From SW-9-67-25 sp964471665 (GTDB taxonomy: Archaea > Halobacteriota > Halobacteria > Halobacteriales > Haloarculaceae), in assembly GCA_964471665.1 (NCBI GenBank), contig CAYYHG010000072.1, forward strand, positions 1 to 14,210: 14,210 bases of DNA. The letters are read 5' to 3'. Numbering within the stretch: the first letter of the stretch is position 1; every line of letters starts with the position of its first letter. Below, piece after piece: positions 14,006 to 14,210 of the stretch. The notes below the pieces were generated by a model. That model made no database searches. It was given only the letters and a program-made list of their open reading frames with translations, and was not told where the DNA came from. Made by a program: the position numbers and the translations under genes.

Positions 14006-14090
14006 GCGAGGGTTGCCGAGCCAGGCCAAAGGCGGCGGGCTTAAGACCCGCTCCCGTAGGGGTCCCTGGGTTCGAATCCCAGCCCTCGCA
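14006..14090 (+). tRNA. tRNA-Leu (anticodon UAA)
   Basis: A class II tRNA of 85 bases folds by hand. The acceptor is GCGAGGG (14006-14012) with CCCTCGC and discriminator A at 14090. The D arm is GCCGAGCCAGGCCAAAGGC. The anticodon stem is GCGGG/CCCGC around loop CTTAAGA, with anticodon TAA at 14042-14044. There is a long variable arm (TCCCGTAGGGGT). The T arm is CTGGG-TTCGAAT-CCCAG. No CCA is encoded and no intron is present. It reads UUA (and possibly UUG by wobble). Confidence 0.95.
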
Positions 14091-14118
14091 CTCTGTGGGA
14101 GTCCTGTCGGCAGATGAG

Positions 14119-14126
14119 TTTATGTT
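14119..14126 (+). promoter_or_regulatory. Candidate TATA box for the second tRNA-Leu
   Basis: GTTTATGTT-like AT-rich stretch in the 67-bp gap between the two tRNA genes, about 35 bp before the mature 5' end at 14158. It would suit a transcript with a short 5' leader removed by RNase P. Confidence 0.3.
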
Positions 14127-14157
14127 GGTACAGTCCGAACTGGAGTGCCACAGGCGT

Positions 14158-14210
14158 GCGCGGGTAGCCGAGCCAGGCCAAAGGCGCAGCGCTTAGGACG
14201 CTGTCCCGTA
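14158..14210 (+). tRNA. tRNA-Leu (anticodon UAG), 3' part beyond the window
   Basis: The 5' acceptor strand GCGCGGG (14158-14164) is followed by a D arm almost identical to that of the preceding tRNA-Leu (GCCGAGCCAGGCCAAAGGC). The anticodon stem is CAGCG/CGCTG around loop CTTAGGA, with anticodon TAG at 14194-14196. The window ends in the variable arm, so T arm and acceptor 3' strand are not seen. It reads CUA and possibly other CUN codons. Confidence 0.9.

Overview
This is a high-GC haloarchaeal chromosome segment. The proteins are strongly acidic (Asp/Glu-rich). Promoters are TATA boxes about 26 bp upstream of start codons, with little or no leader. The tRNA genes lack an encoded CCA, and several families present (DUF373, UPF0212, XRE-CBS regulators) are typical of archaea. 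No rRNA, transposase gene or CRISPR array was seen, and the genus cannot be fixed from this window.

Layout. Positions 1-805 (minus) hold the N-terminal part of a radical SAM protein that runs off the left edge. Positions 923-3791 (plus) hold five genes: a small membrane protein, a DUF373 membrane protein, a UPF0212 protein, an HTH+CBS regulator and an unknown haloarchaeal protein. Positions 3812-3891 are an 80-bp interrupted palindrome in the convergent gap; it looks like a MITE-type element or a structured terminator. From 3891 to 6153 (minus) lie an unknown protein, phosphoglycerate kinase (pgk, the one core-metabolism gene) and another unknown protein. Positions 6193-13919 (minus) form a six-gene dipeptide/oligopeptide-type ABC importer operon. 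Its order of transcription is Tat-exported substrate-binding lipoprotein, DppB-type permease, DppC-type permease, DppD-type ATPase, DppF-type ATPase, small membrane protein. All junctions after the binding protein overlap by 1-4 bp. Positions 14006-14210 (plus) hold two tRNA-Leu genes (anticodons UAA and UAG), the second cut by the right edge.

How the genes work together. The importer is complete: a lipid-anchored receptor outside the cell, two permeases forming the pore and two ATPases that power it. Four of its five core parts depart from the textbook layout. The substrate-binding protein appears circularly permuted: a segment resembling the normal C-terminal end of such proteins lies between the signal/linker and the normal N-terminal domain, and the ORF stops where that segment would usually begin. 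The DppC-type permease carries about 240 extra N-terminal residues with several membrane segments. One ATPase has an insertion before its Q-loop, and the other has about 100 residues inserted within its C-terminal four-cysteine motif. The permuted receptor is the most interesting observation in the window.
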